Below, piece after piece: positions 1-10,937 of a stretch of 64,000 nt of DNA. Numbering within the stretch: the stretch's first letter is position 1; each line of letters begins with the position of its first letter. The stretch spans positions 1,319,214 to 1,383,213 of the forward strand of contig NW_009799104.1 of assembly GCF_000213175.1 (NCBI RefSeq), read 5' to 3'. The stretch is from Neurospora tetrasperma FGSC 2508. Its lineage: Eukaryota; Ascomycota; Sordariomycetes; Sordariales; Sordariaceae. The notes under the pieces are model-generated. The model ran no database searches and was not told the DNA's origin. It saw nothing but the letters and a program-made list of their open reading frames with translations. The translations under genes were made by a program, and so were the position numbers.

Positions 1-1369
1 CCCAGTACATGATCGTCAAGGAGGCCGACAGCACCATCTACATGGCCACATACATCACGGCCGAGCCCGCGATCGGCGAGCTTCGCTTCATTGCCCGCCT
101 GTTGTCCGACAAGCTCCCGTACGAGTACCCCTATGGCGAGGTTTCCACCACCAAAGGATCTTCCTCCACCGTCGAGGGCTCCGATGTATTCGTCGTCGAC
201 GGCCAGACCCGCTCCAAGTTCTACTCCTCTACTCGCTTTATCGACGAGGATTCACACTGCGTCTACGGCGGCTCCGACCTCATGCACGTCTGCATCATCA
301 CGCCCCAGCAGGAATCCTCCTCGGGCGGCCCTTTCTTCCGCGACATCGACTCCAACAACGCCGGCGACAGCACCAACCTGTACAACTACATGAACAGCGG
401 GCACGTCCAGACCGAAGACCGCCGCATGGGCCTGCACGGTCCGTACCTGATGACCTTTTCGCGCTCGGGCATCCCGAAGCTCAAGACCGTCGACGTCTCC
501 TGGTTCGGCGAGCTCGGCGTGACCGGCTACGTGCCCGACTCGCAGCGCGGCACCGTCATCGGGCGCGCCACCGGTATCCCCTCCGGCTTCGAGGGCGTCG
601 TGCACTGGTACAACGCTGCGGCGCAGTACTGGGTCAGGACAGCCTCCAACGGAGATTTCACCTCGCCCAAGATGAAGCCGGGCACCTACACCATGGTGCT
701 CTACCAGACCGAGTTCAAGGTAGCCACCTCGACCGTGACCGTCTCCGCGGGTCAGACCACCGTCGCCAGCATCGCCAGCACCTTCAACACCAGCCATACG
801 ACGCTGTTCAAGATCGGCGAGTACGACGGCCAGCCCACAGGGTTCCGCAACGCCGACAAGTTCTTGCGCATGCACCCCTCCGACAGCCGCATGTCGAGCT
901 GGGGCCCGCTGACGTACACCGTCGGTAGCTCTTCGCTGAGCGACTTCCCCATGGCTGTGTTCAAGAGCGTTAATAACCCAGTTACGATCAAGTTCAACTT
1001 GGGCAGCGCGCCGAGCCAGGCGACCACGCTAAGGATCGCCACTACTCTGGCTTTTGCTGGTGCGCGCCCGCAGGTGGTGGTGAATGGGTGGTCGGCGTCC
1101 GCTCCCGCCGCTCCTGTCAAGATTGATAGCCGTGGTGTCACCAGAGGCGCGTATAGGGGGTATGGAGAGGTCTACGATGTGGCGGTGCCGGCGGGTAAGC
1201 TGGTCAGTGGGACGAATACGATCACCATCAGTGCGCTGTCGGGGAGCAGTGGGGCTACGTTTTTGAGTCCTAACTTTGTGAGTATTCCCTTTCGGGCTTT
1301 CTTGATTGTGAAACGGGCGTTTGCTAATGTTGGATCCAGATCTTCGATGCCGTTGAGCTCTTTTACTAG
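1..1369 (+). CDS. asd-1: Rhamnogalacturonan lyase / 'rhamnogalacturonase B', polysaccharide lyase family 4 (5'-partial)
   Basis: This is a secreted pectin-degrading enzyme that cleaves the rhamnogalacturonan I backbone by beta-elimination. The reading frame is already open at base 1, so the N-terminus and signal peptide lie outside the window. Exons are 1-1277 and 1340-1369. The 62-nt intron 1278-1339 (GTGAGT...CCAG, branch-like GCTAATG near 1323) joins FLSPNF to IFDAVELFY-stop, the usual end of PL4 proteins. The visible part covers the end of the catalytic beta-sandwich ([15 protein letters not shown]), the fibronectin-III-like domain ([20 protein letters not shown]) and the C-terminal jelly-roll domain ([17 protein letters not shown]). 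It converges on the sugar porter at 1579-3531 with about 200 bp between stop codons. From memory, N. crassa asd-1, needed for ascus development, encodes this enzyme and lies near cdr4. The family is confident; the symbol rests on that recollection. Confidence 0.88.
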
Positions 1370-1578
1370 AGCTGTGGCGGAGTGGCAGCAGCCTTTTGTC
1401 TTCTTACTACGAGTCGATTCTGCATCCTTTCACTGTAGTCTCTTTTTTTGGCATAAAATATAGCCTCCCATGTACACAAGGCTTTACTCATTCATACATA
1501 CACTTGCGACTCCTGGTTCCCAGCTTATCCAAAATCATAATCGAATGACATGCGTAACAAATTACGGAGAAACAAGAC

Positions 1579-3531
1579 CTACCTTGCCATGCCCCTTCCA
1601 TCACCAAGCAACGGCCTACCCAGTATTTCATTCTCCTCATCCTCCCCGTTCCCATCTTCCCTGTCATCAGCCAAAAGCAAAGACGTAGTTGACAGAGTTC
1701 CACCCTCATACCCGCCAAACAGCACCTCCATATCCTCCAGCGGACGTCCCTTGGTTTCAGGATAGAGCAAGAAGATAATCGGTACGCAAGCCAAATTCAC
1801 CGCCATGAAGAAGAAGTAAATCTTCGAGCCAAGCTCTGCAATCCCGATAGGCCACAGTTGGGAAACAATAATTGACCCGACCGCGCCACCAGAAGCAGCG
1901 AAGCTCAACCCACGCGCGCGAGCGGCAGTGGGGAAGATCTCAGACCCGTAGACCCAAGCCGCCGGGCCGAAACCCATGCTGTAGCCAAGCGAGTAGATGA
2001 AGATGAAGACGACGCAGGTGTAGTCTGAGGCGCGGTTGGTGTTGTTGGGGTAAGCGAGGGGGAGGGCGCCGTTGATCTGCCCGGGATTTTGCAGTCAGCA
2101 GTCAGCACTTTACTTTCACATTCCTTTGTCCCAGTCCAAGTCCTAGTTAGGTCCAACAGGCAAATGGAAACGTGTAACTCACCAACAATGCAAAAGCCAT
2201 AATCCCCGCCCCAACAGCCAGTGTCACCCTCCTCCCCACCTTATCAATAACAAACATCTCCAACACCGTACACCCAATCTTCAGGGTGCTCTCGATCCCG
2301 CCCGCCAGCAGCGACACGCGCGGGCTCAGTCCCAGCACCCTAAACAGTTCCGGCAGATAATACTTCATGGCCGTAGCGCCGCACATCTGCGCCATGAAAT
2401 GGAGCAGTGCAGCTCGCCACAGGCGCGAGAACAAGCTGGGGTTGGTGAAAAGGGAGGTCCATTTCTTTAGGCCAGTGGCCTGGTAGGCGGACACATTGCG
2501 CTTGATGTCTGTCAGTTCGCTCTGGATTTGCGAAGGGGTGAAGGATCCTTCGCGGTAGAACTGCAGGGCTTTGAGGGCTTCGTCAGGGCGGCCGTGCTCG
2601 ACGAGCCACCGCGGAGACTCGTACAGGAAGGGGAGGCCGACGAAGAAGAAGAGGGCGGGGATGAAGGAGAGGGAGACGGACAGGCGCCATCCGCTGAGGT
2701 AGCCGTGTGAGTCGTTCCAGAAGGTTATGGCGTAGCCGACCCTGAGGGATGTCAGAGTGACTCGAGGTTGTTGTGATGGATACCACTTACCAGAAGCCAG
2801 AGGCAAGTCCAGCGACAAACCCGACATGGTTCAAAACAACAAGTCTGCCTCGCTGTTGGGCCGGGGCAATTTCACTATGCAATAAACCATGGGTCAGCCC
2901 TATGGACATGAAGATCATCTCGCTTGTGATGAATTTCAAACAAGACAATCCCTGTCACATACCTTTGATACAATGGCACACTCGTCGAGACAATACCGGT
3001 GCCCAAGCCAGAAACAACCCGTCCAGATATCACCATACTAAGAGCCACCGACCCAGACGCAGCAGCCTGAAGTGCCTGGCCTACGCATAACACGGACATG
3101 CCCACCATGGCAGCATAGCGACGGCCGAGCAGATCCGTCGCGGGACGGGAGAAGAAGACGTAACTCAGCCATGTGCCAAGGTAGTAGATGGCTGTGATGA
3201 GGCCGCGCCTATACGGACCATAGTCAGGGATGGTCTCGCGGAAGCCTGGATGGGCGAGGACCGAGGCGAGAACGCCAACGTTGTATCTGTGCAGTGTCAG
3301 GAAGTGTAACTCCGGAGCCAGTTCTCCGATCACCAAATCGATGCATTTCACTTGATACAGCGACTTGATCTCTGTGATATCGCGACAAGGTACAGCCGAC
3401 GACCGATGAGAGCTGGAACTCGAAAAGTCTTACCCCCAGACAAATGAGCCAAGAGCAAGCAACAGACTAAAGAAATGCAAGCGCGTCGAGGCTTTGGAGA
3501 AGCCCAGGCCCAGGTCCTTGATTCCGTTCAT
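1579..3531 (-). CDS. Sugar-porter family MFS transporter (520 aa, 5 exons)
   Basis: This is a plasma-membrane sugar or related polyol/acid uptake carrier with 12 predicted membrane spans. Exons in transcript order are 3531-3434, 3286-2963, 2874-2791, 2741-2183 and 2076-1579; the introns are 147, 88, 49 and 106 nt. All junctions keep frame and restore family motifs: GSFVWGYNVGV (helix 1), DLLGRRYA between helices 2 and 3, VPLYQSEIAPAQQRGRLV, FLYESPRWLVEHGR, DKVGRRV and YPETKGRPLEDME near the C-terminus. The tail after PETKG carries an acidic linker (DDREDGNGEDEENE). It converges on the rhamnogalacturonan lyase, which suggests but does not prove uptake of pectin-derived sugars. The start ATG at 3531 is the first in frame before helix 1. 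An 850-nt open frame upstream overlaps it as ATGA (see findings). Substrate cannot be read from sequence. Confidence 0.9.
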
Positions 3532-5214
3532 GATCGACAATGAATACCTATCCTCCGAATGCACTCTCTTTTTTTTGTGTCTCGCAAAGTGGTTTGAAAA
3601 ACAGGGCAAAGACCCGATTCGATGGTTGGCGGCACTGGTACCTTTCCTATCTCCGTGTAAACCAACACACAGCGGCAAATCGAACCTGAAACAATCGGAA
3701 TGGTAGTTCCGTGATGAGATTGTTGAATGATGATAGAAAAAAGGCCTGCCAACTTCCTTCTTGATTTCCAAGAGTGGCCGGACAGCTTTTGCTCATACGA
3801 GACTTGTCCATAGGATTCGTGGGGTTTCAATATGAGCACTGGACGGGGAATGGGGGCACCACTTGGTGACACTGTCGAGACTGCGCACTGCCATGAGCTT
3901 TTCCCCCGGATTTGCGCCCCTAGTTGCGTCACCTGAATCAAATGAATGCAACTCATCCCCGCGCACCGTGTGTGCCGCCACAGCGACGGGATTGGTACGC
4001 AGTTGAGCTGACGAAGGGGCTGATTCGAACCGATTGGGACGACGTCTGTAAAAATCCATCGGAACGAAAGGTGCGGGGGTTTTGACTGACACATCTCAAC
4101 AAGCAGTTGGGACTTGGAAGTTGTAATGGGACACGCATTGGAACGACGCGCGGAACCCCGTTCCGGACAGCTCCCCGCATTTTTGGTGTTTGCAAGAGTT
4201 CCAGCCAGGCCTTGGTTGATTGATGAGTGGCTGGTTTCAGGTTTCATTCCCGAATCGAAAAGTGATGTTTGCACCTCTTCATAGGAGAACTCACGATGTT
4301 TTTCTGTCCCGCTTTGTGAACTTGATACGTGACGGCGGCAATGACAACGTCCAGTCAGCATCAACCCAGCATGCATCACAGCCAACGAACTTTTCCAAAA
4401 AGAAAGGGGAAAAATAAAGAATTTTCATGCAAACCCCTCAAGAACTATCACCAACATTGGAGTGAGGGGGGCGCTTATAATTGATGCTTTCCATTTGCTC
4501 ACGGCATCCACTTGGCAGCTTCGCAAGCTCACGCCATTTGCAGTCTGGAAAAGATACTTGAACCAATGGTTTACCTGGCTCGCTCCATATGTATCGTGTA
4601 TTTCACGATGCTGTGACGGACAGACGTCGGTTCGGTACCTGCATCCGTCAACAAGGTTTTGTGGGACATGTCTGGGACGGGAAGTTTTTGCGAGTTCGCG
4701 GTCTCGGAAGATTGCATTCCAAGGAAAAATGCCAAGTCCAGAATGTTTTAGTTCCTTTGGGGGGGGCAGCGATCAAGAGGCGTGATGGCAAGCCGGGCAC
4801 GGCGAGTAAGTACCTGAGTCAAACACTGCTGCAGGTACACATGTTGGTTGATGGCTTGCGGATGGCGTCACCAATGAAGGAAAGTGGACTGAAGCAGGAT
4901 ACATTGTTGGATACGGCAGGAGGCAGGAGGTAGGAGGTCAGGAACAAACGCTCCAACACTCCTTCCTCTTTGTGTTGTGAGGTTTCAAGTCATTCCTTCC
5001 CCCATTTTCAGGTAGAATAGGAAGGGACGGCCCAGATAGAAATAACAAAACTCATCATGAGCCTCGCCCCCCTCCTTTGATAAGCTCTCTGAGTTCTGCC
5101 ATTAGATTCTCAAAGTTGCTAGACAACTCGCTGGACGATTTGCTTTTTCCAAGATGCCACACTCACGCTCATTGCCAGAACAATCATGCCTGCTCTCCAA
5201 TATAGACTTCAGTC
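3532..5214. other. Intergenic / shared upstream region of two divergent MFS genes
   Basis: About 1.7 kb lies between the divergent starts at 3531 (minus) and 5215 (plus). No recognisable gene was found. On the minus strand an open frame of about 282 codons runs from an ATG at 4376 to a stop at 3528, overlapping the transporter start. It has no familiar domain and may be 5' leader or an unrecognised gene. The plus side near 5000-5214 has mixed AT stretches consistent with a promoter or leader. Confidence 0.6.
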
Positions 5215-6996
5215 ATGAAGATGGAGATAAATCCCGGCTTGGTCTACCATACAGTACATCACCTACCTACCCCATTCACATATTCTCTTCCTTTTCCGCC
5301 CCCAGTCACTAACTACCCCATAGTACACCCTTCCCAACATGATGTCCACGACCATCACGACCCCAAGTCGGCTCTACCTCTATTACCAACCCCCAAGGAA
5401 ACTGAATCCATCTCCTGGACCGACCTCCCCAACAAAAGCCAGCTCCTAATCCTCTCCCTCTGCCGCTTCTCCGATTCTCTACCCAACCTCTTCCTCCTCC
5501 CTTACCTCTTTCACCTCGTCCCCTCCGCCGTCTCCCCAACCAGGACTCCCAGCTTAGCCGCGGGAAACGATGACATAGTAACTTACTACACTGCCATCCC
5601 CACCACGGCCCTAGTGTCGACTTACTCCGGCATCCTAGTGGCTTGTTTTCCGTTGGCTCAACTTTTTGCTTCCTTTCTTCCCTGGAGGAGACATGGGGAA
5701 AAACTTCCCATCATATGGAGTCTAGCCATCTCGGCAGTTGCAAGCCTGGCGTTTGGGCTTAGTCGATCGTTTTGGGCTTTGTTGTTTTGGAGAATGGTGA
5801 TGGGACTGGCGAGTGGGGATGAAGGGATGCTGAGGAGTATGGCGGATAAATTTGCTGGCAGGAAGAAGAAGTACCGAGACAAGGCACACCAAGTATTGTC
5901 AATGGTGAGCAACCTAGGAATGGTGGCTGGGCTGGCGATGGGTGGGCTTTTGGCTGAGCCGGTGAAGGCATTTCCGGGGTTGTTTGGTGCAGAAGGGGCG
6001 TGTAACTGGAATGAGAGTAAGGAGGGAGTGAGGTGGATGGTTGAATACCCATTTGCGTTGCCCTCGGTGGTGAACGCCATGTTGATTGGGGTAGTGGCGG
6101 CGGTAACTACAGGATGGTTGAGGGAGACGATGCCTGAGCAAGACCAGGCCGAAGATGGCACTGGGTATTTCCCACAGAGACCATACATCCTTCTCAGCAA
6201 CACCTCAACAATTCTCTCCTTCCACCGCACTGAAAAGCCCACACTCATATCTTCCATTCTCTCCACCCTCACAACCCGTACTCTCCCACCCTTGATCTCC
6301 TCCTTCCTACTAACCCTCCACACCTCCGCCTTCACTTTCATTCTCCCCCTCCACATCTCCACCCCTTCTTCACCTTACAGTCCCCTCTTGTCGAACTCCT
6401 TCCACTCCCTAGTGCCCACCCTCTTCCGCTTCACCGGGGGACTTTCCCTCTCACCTCTTATGATCTCTCTCTACCTCTCCCTCTTTGGGCTTCTCGGCCT
6501 CCTTTTTCGAGGGTTCATCTACCCCCGGTGGCAGAACCGGCTAAGCACTGTGGGCTTGTTCGAGCTCTCGCTGGCTATCTTTCCTTTTGTGTACTTGGTA
6601 ACTCCTTACCTTTCTTTGTTCTCTTGGGGTCACCAGGATACCACAGAAGGGTGCGCCGAGATCTGGAAGTGGATTGCTTTGGGGGTGGTAATAGGGGGAC
6701 AGACGCTAGCAATGACGATGGCGGTGCCTAGTGCTGAGGTCTTGCTTGCTGAGTCGGCATCGTCGGAGGAGGGGGTGCAGGAGAAGGTACAGGTGGTGGG
6801 AAATATGGTGACGAGCCTGGCGAGCGTGGTTGGGCCGGTTGTTGGAGGAGTGGCGTATGCGAAAGGGGTGCGAGAGGGTGTAGTAGGTGCTGCTTGGTGG
6901 TTTTATTTGGCTGTTGTGGCGATTGCGGCGGCGGGGTGGTGCATATGCTTTCAAGGGAGAGTTTATGAAGAGCCCGTGGATGATGAAAAGAGGTAG
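5215..6996 (+). CDS. MFS transporter, zinc-induced-facilitator / YCR023C-like (593 aa, intronless)
   Basis: This is a major facilitator protein of the branch that includes plant zinc-induced facilitators and fungal YCR023C-type carriers, which act at vacuolar or plasma membranes with poorly known substrates. The first ~70 residues are cytosolic and His/Pro-rich. Then comes the family opening DLPNKSQLLILSLCRFSDS with PYLFHLV, a long loop, the helix 4-5 segment WRMVMGLASGDEGMLRSM (variant of the GxxxGxxG region) and an amphipathic basic loop FAGRKKKYRDKA. The C-terminal half has six further hydrophobic segments ending GWCICFQGRVYEEP. There are two candidate ATGs, at 5215 and 5221; the first gives the frame used here. 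The N-terminal His/Asp stretch HDVHDHHDPK is reminiscent of metal-binding loops, but that is inference. Confidence 0.82.
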   Translation: MKMEINPGLVYHTVHHLPTPFTYSLPFPPPVTNYPIVHPSQHDVHDHHDPKSALPLLPTPKETESISWTDLPNKSQLLILSLCRFSDSLPNLFLLPYLFHLVPSAVSPTRTPSLAAGNDDIVTYYTAIPTTALVSTYSGILVACFPLAQLFASFLPWRRHGEKLPIIWSLAISAVASLAFGLSRSFWALLFWRMVMGLASGDEGMLRSMADKFAGRKKKYRDKAHQVLSMVSNLGMVAGLAMGGLLAEPVKAFPGLFGAEGACNWNESKEGVRWMVEYPFALPSVVNAMLIGVVAAVTTGWLRETMPEQDQAEDGTGYFPQRPYILLSNTSTILSFHRTEKPTLISSILSTLTTRTLPPLISSFLLTLHTSAFTFILPLHISTPSSPYSPLLSNSFHSLVPTLFRFTGGLSLSPLMISLYLSLFGLLGLLFRGFIYPRWQNRLSTVGLFELSLAIFPFVYLVTPYLSLFSWGHQDTTEGCAEIWKWIALGVVIGGQTLAMTMAVPSAEVLLAESASSEEGVQEKVQVVGNMVTSLASVVGPVVGGVAYAKGVREGVVGAAWWFYLAVVAIAAAGWCICFQGRVYEEPVDDEKR

Positions 6997-7342
6997 ATGT
7001 TACGATTTTAGGTTCTTGAAAACATCGCAGAGACGTTGAATGTTGGGATTCGGTTCACTTCTAACTCGTGGATGAGTCCAGCTTTCATTCTGATACCTAT
7101 ATAACGAAAACTAGCAGTATACGACTCGGGAACGTGTGTAGGATAGTAGAACAATAAGCGACATAGCTTAAGTTTAAGTCTTTATAAGTCGCCAGCTGTA
7201 CAGATTTGTCTTCTCATTCAACACACCACGATGATTTCACATCCTGCATAATAATGTACCCTTCCCACATCACCCACCACCCTCTTGACGAAAAAAAAGC
7301 CCCTTTCACGACTTAGCTTGACAAACCTCGGTCACCACTCCC
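6997..7342. other. Short convergent intergenic region
   Basis: About 350 bp lies between the stop codons of the MFS gene and the AA8 gene. It is AT-leaning 3' UTR-like sequence and no gene was seen. Confidence 0.6.
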
Positions 7343-8227
7343 TCAAGTCGCCTCACCCGCAGCAGCCAGCGCAGCCACCTTCTTCGCAAAGTCCGCATTC
7401 TTCGCCACCGCCAAATCATAAATCGGGTGTCCCAAACTATCATGAATGCCAAATGTAGACTGTACGTCCGCCGGTGTATCGACCTTGGTGTTCCCGTACG
7501 CATACGCCAGCGTGGTCTGATACTCCGGGTCAATGTTGCCGATGCCGGTGGACTCATCCCCCCACGACGAGCAGCCGGTGCACTTGGCCGTGACTTGGAA
7601 ATGCGTCGCGTTGATGTGCGTGCCCTTTTTCAGAACAGTGTAGTGCGAGTCAGTGTAGGCGGGCGGGGAGTAGTAGCCGCTGTTGTTGTAGGTGGTGGTG
7701 TTAGTTTGTGGGTAGTGGGCGGCCTCAAAGAGAAATGATGGGAGAGAGGATATAGAGAAAGGGGGTTGGTTTGTTGGTGAAATGGGATGGGATGGGATGG
7801 GATGCGGAGGAGGAGAAATGTAAACTAAAACGTACTAAGCAATCCTTGGAGAGAGGACGACTTCCTTGTCGTTTGCCCAGGCGATACCAAGCGGGTTGTA
7901 AGTCATGTGGCCGCCCCAGGCAAAGCCGGCCCAGCCGACGTCGATGGGGGCGACGATCTGGAGGACGGTGTCGTAGATGAGGTCGGCGGGAATGACGTCG
8001 GGTATGGCGACGCGGAAGATAATGCTGCGGTCGCTGGTGTAAGAGGCGAAGGTCAGGCCTGTGTCGGCATCTACGTAGACGCTGGAGTCTGGTTCGAACT
8101 GTCTGGGGGCTGTCGGCAAAGGTCAGCTTTGTTCTGTATGAGGTTCGAGATGGGGAATCTTACTGAGAGCTGGCTTGCTGGCTCCCAGGAGACTAGCTAG
8201 ACTCATTGCTACTCGTGGAAGATGCAT
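7343..8227 (-). CDS. Secreted single-domain AA8 cytochrome b protein (cellobiose dehydrogenase cytochrome-like, 224 aa)
   Basis: This is a stand-alone heme-b domain of the kind found at the N-terminus of cellobiose dehydrogenase; such domains shuttle electrons outside the cell. Exons in transcript order are 8227-8164, 8109-7836 and 7679-7343; introns are 54 and 156 nt, all frames kept. The start MHLPRVAMSL begins a short hydrophobic leader. Family features: the heme-ligand Met in WGGHMTYNPLGIAW (about M90), SPRIAYGYYSPPAY, the Cys pair in KCTGCSSWGD (C146/C149), and a late His in FGIHDSLGHPIYDLA (probably H192), the likely second axial ligand. The protein ends soon after, with no flavin domain and no carbohydrate-binding module. 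It may therefore act with a separate partner, such as a lytic polysaccharide monooxygenase; that role is inference. The second intron contains a tandem pentanucleotide repeat. Splice junctions were assigned by motif continuity. Confidence 0.85.
7783..7803 (+). repeat. Pentanucleotide microsatellite (TGGGA)n in an intron
   Basis: About four copies of TGGGA lie in tandem inside the second intron of the AA8 gene, reading ATCCC in the transcript. Confidence 0.85.
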
Positions 8228-10937
8228 GTTGGAGTCGCTGGTCCTCTTACGTACAGTTCGCCTAGGAAATACACGGAGGACACCGAGTACGGTGTGGGAG
8301 AGGTGTAGGAATAGAGGCCATAGAATGTTCTATAGTGCGCTTGAGAGGTCAACGGCCGAGTAATAAGACCACAATGCCAGTCTGGAAAGTGTTCTGAAGC
8401 CTGGAGGATTGTTTCCGTTGATATAAAAGGCATAAACTGTGAAATATGAACCATGTCCGGATGCTACCGAGACAACAAACCCGGCTTGAAGCTGCTACTT
8501 CAGCATGCACTTGTAACCGGTTATCCAGACCGTCGAGGCCAAGCGGAATATGAAGGGAGGAGCTGATCCTGACCCGGAGGCTACTTCAGTTTAGACGGCT
8601 GACACGGTAGGATTGACACATGTGGTTCACGGTCAAGGGTTGAGAAGTTTGCAGCGTGACTGACATCAACATGCTCGTCGTCATATATAGTCTGCCACTT
8701 GTTTACCGGGTTCAGGAATTGAACAAATTCCTTTTTCTGACTCCTTTGAAGCTTGCCTCTTGAAGACCTGAATAATTACAGCCTACGCTTGAGATTACCT
8801 TTATATAGATATTTTGAGAAAATGTTGATACGTTAGTGTGAAAAGATGGCGTTTTGTTTAATGATTGGATATGATTCGGTGTGGATTGGAAAGGATGAAG
8901 TAATTATCTCCAGGATATAGATGAATTTTAATCATGCCGTGAATAAGCAGGTACGGGACGAAAGACCTCAACCTCGTTCGATTCGCGTCGAGCAATACTT
9001 TCAAGCAACTCAGCCACGAGACGCGGGACGAGAGGAAGTGATGTGGCCGTATGGGGATCTTCACCAGGTTTAGGCTAATGAATGCGGTTCTTGAAGGTTC
9101 CGATATGTGAAGTAGTCTCTAATATAGCCCGAGTAGGGAAACATGAAGGCGGGATGCAAGGAGTTAGTGCGTATAACATCTTGGCATTGCTTCGAAATAA
9201 AGTGCCGAGCTCCCCAGAGGACAAAAGATGCAGTGGCATCCATTTTTGTTTCGCTGGCTTTCGTTAGCGAAAGAGTTCGATATGGGCAGGGCAAGTAGTT
9301 GTTGGTTTAGTTATGTGAATATTCCTCTCTGGATCGCAACACGGGTGCAAAGTTTGTCGTCTTCCCGAGTGTTCTATCGGTATCGTCGAGTGTCCAATAA
9401 TGACATCTCGTCAGATATAGACAGGAACTGTCGCAGTCCGGGCACAGAAGGAAAAGGTTTGCCCGAATTCAGCGATAGTGGAAAGCCTGAGCAGAGCGAA
9501 GAGAGGTAGAACGGGCACGTCGTTGCCAATATAAAAGAGAATCGGCTCTGAAATTCCCAAGTTCGGGCTGTCATCAATCTCAACATGCACATTTCTCGTC
9601 GTGGTGAAGCGAAGCCAAATCGGAGACGATGTTGACGAGAGACACTACGTTAAGACGAGGACATCTTTGAGAATAAGGGGAGAGCATGATAAGTTTCGAG
9701 CTTGTGGCTGACATGAGATCGTCGCTAAAGGAAGGTTCCGGTCAGAGAGGCGTTGAAAATTACCAAAAGTGGTCGAGGTGAAGAAGAGGGGAGAATTCGG
9801 GTGCCGTTTTGAAATCGAGACCAAAAGCCAGTGTGCGCCTGGTTTGTGCCCGAGGTTGTACCGAACTTGGCGTGCTTTACACCGAGGGCGGGGTATCTCC
9901 AACAGCGGACGCTCCTCCGCATTTGGCGCCAATTCTTTAGGGGACTGAGGGCCTAGGATTCCCCAATTCAGGTAGGGGCATTTCTTGAAAGGTGGGAGGT
10001 TCTCATCAAGATACTTGAAGGGATTGTTGGCCTAGTAAGGCGCCCGGTATCATGTTCTGTACCTACTTGTTCATGTTCAGTTTTGTTGGCAAATTTTGAA
10101 TGTTGAAGCCACCACTGCCGCTCCTTTCACTCATTCTACTTCGCTCTCCTACTCCTTCCACTTTACTAGGTATACAAGATGCCCTTTACGACGCCCGCAC
10201 TCGCGCATAGTCGCAATCGATTCTGTCCGTGGCTCCTTAGTAATCGAAACGTTCCCAACCGTAATGCTCCCGTTCAATTATCCATTATGACCTTTGTGTA
10301 ATCAAGTTATATTACTAGGAAGCTGCGAGCATTACTAAGAGAAAAGCATTAGGGGAGGAAATGCGCCACGAAGAAAACAGGAGAGCACCTTTTGCAAAAC
10401 AAGAAATCTTCGATCTAGTTGATGGGTTTAACATAACAATAACATCTGCTGAAAGTTCAGCGTGTATATGTGCACGTCGCGGGTGTCAAAGTTTATGTAA
10501 GTACGCCAATATCCTTCCAACATCATGCTAGTGAGCATGTTGAAAGATCCTCCCTCCTCGGCTGGGTCCAGACCCATCGGACACCAGGCCAAATGGGGGC
10601 TAGAACGATGAAGCTATTCGGTGATCCACGAGATCCTCGCGGCGCTCGCGCATCACCGATTGTGGAGGTTTCGAACAAAAACCCCACTTCCCGTACCATC
10701 AGCCACGACCCGACAGCTCCGGAGAGACCCGCAATAAAAGTGACTGAAGCTCCCCCTCTCTTCACCAAGTGACAACTCACTCATAACAGCTCCTCAGCTT
10801 TACTTCACTTTCAGCCCGACAGCTCGCCAACTTCACCTTTAATCTGAAAAGGCGAAGAAGAAGAAGCCGGTTTACCCTTTAAAAAAAATCCTACTCACGA
10901 ACGGGGCTCTCCACCTCACATCAAAGACATCACCACC
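8228..10937. other. Gene-poor intergenic region (2.7 kb)
   Basis: No coding region could be supported. Several short open frames of 60-95 codons occur on both strands, but none has a recognisable motif or start context. A 10-bp palindrome TAACCGGTTA lies near 8513. The last ~150 bases before 10938 are C/A-rich with a short A-run, typical of the leader of the downstream reductase gene. Confidence 0.55.
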
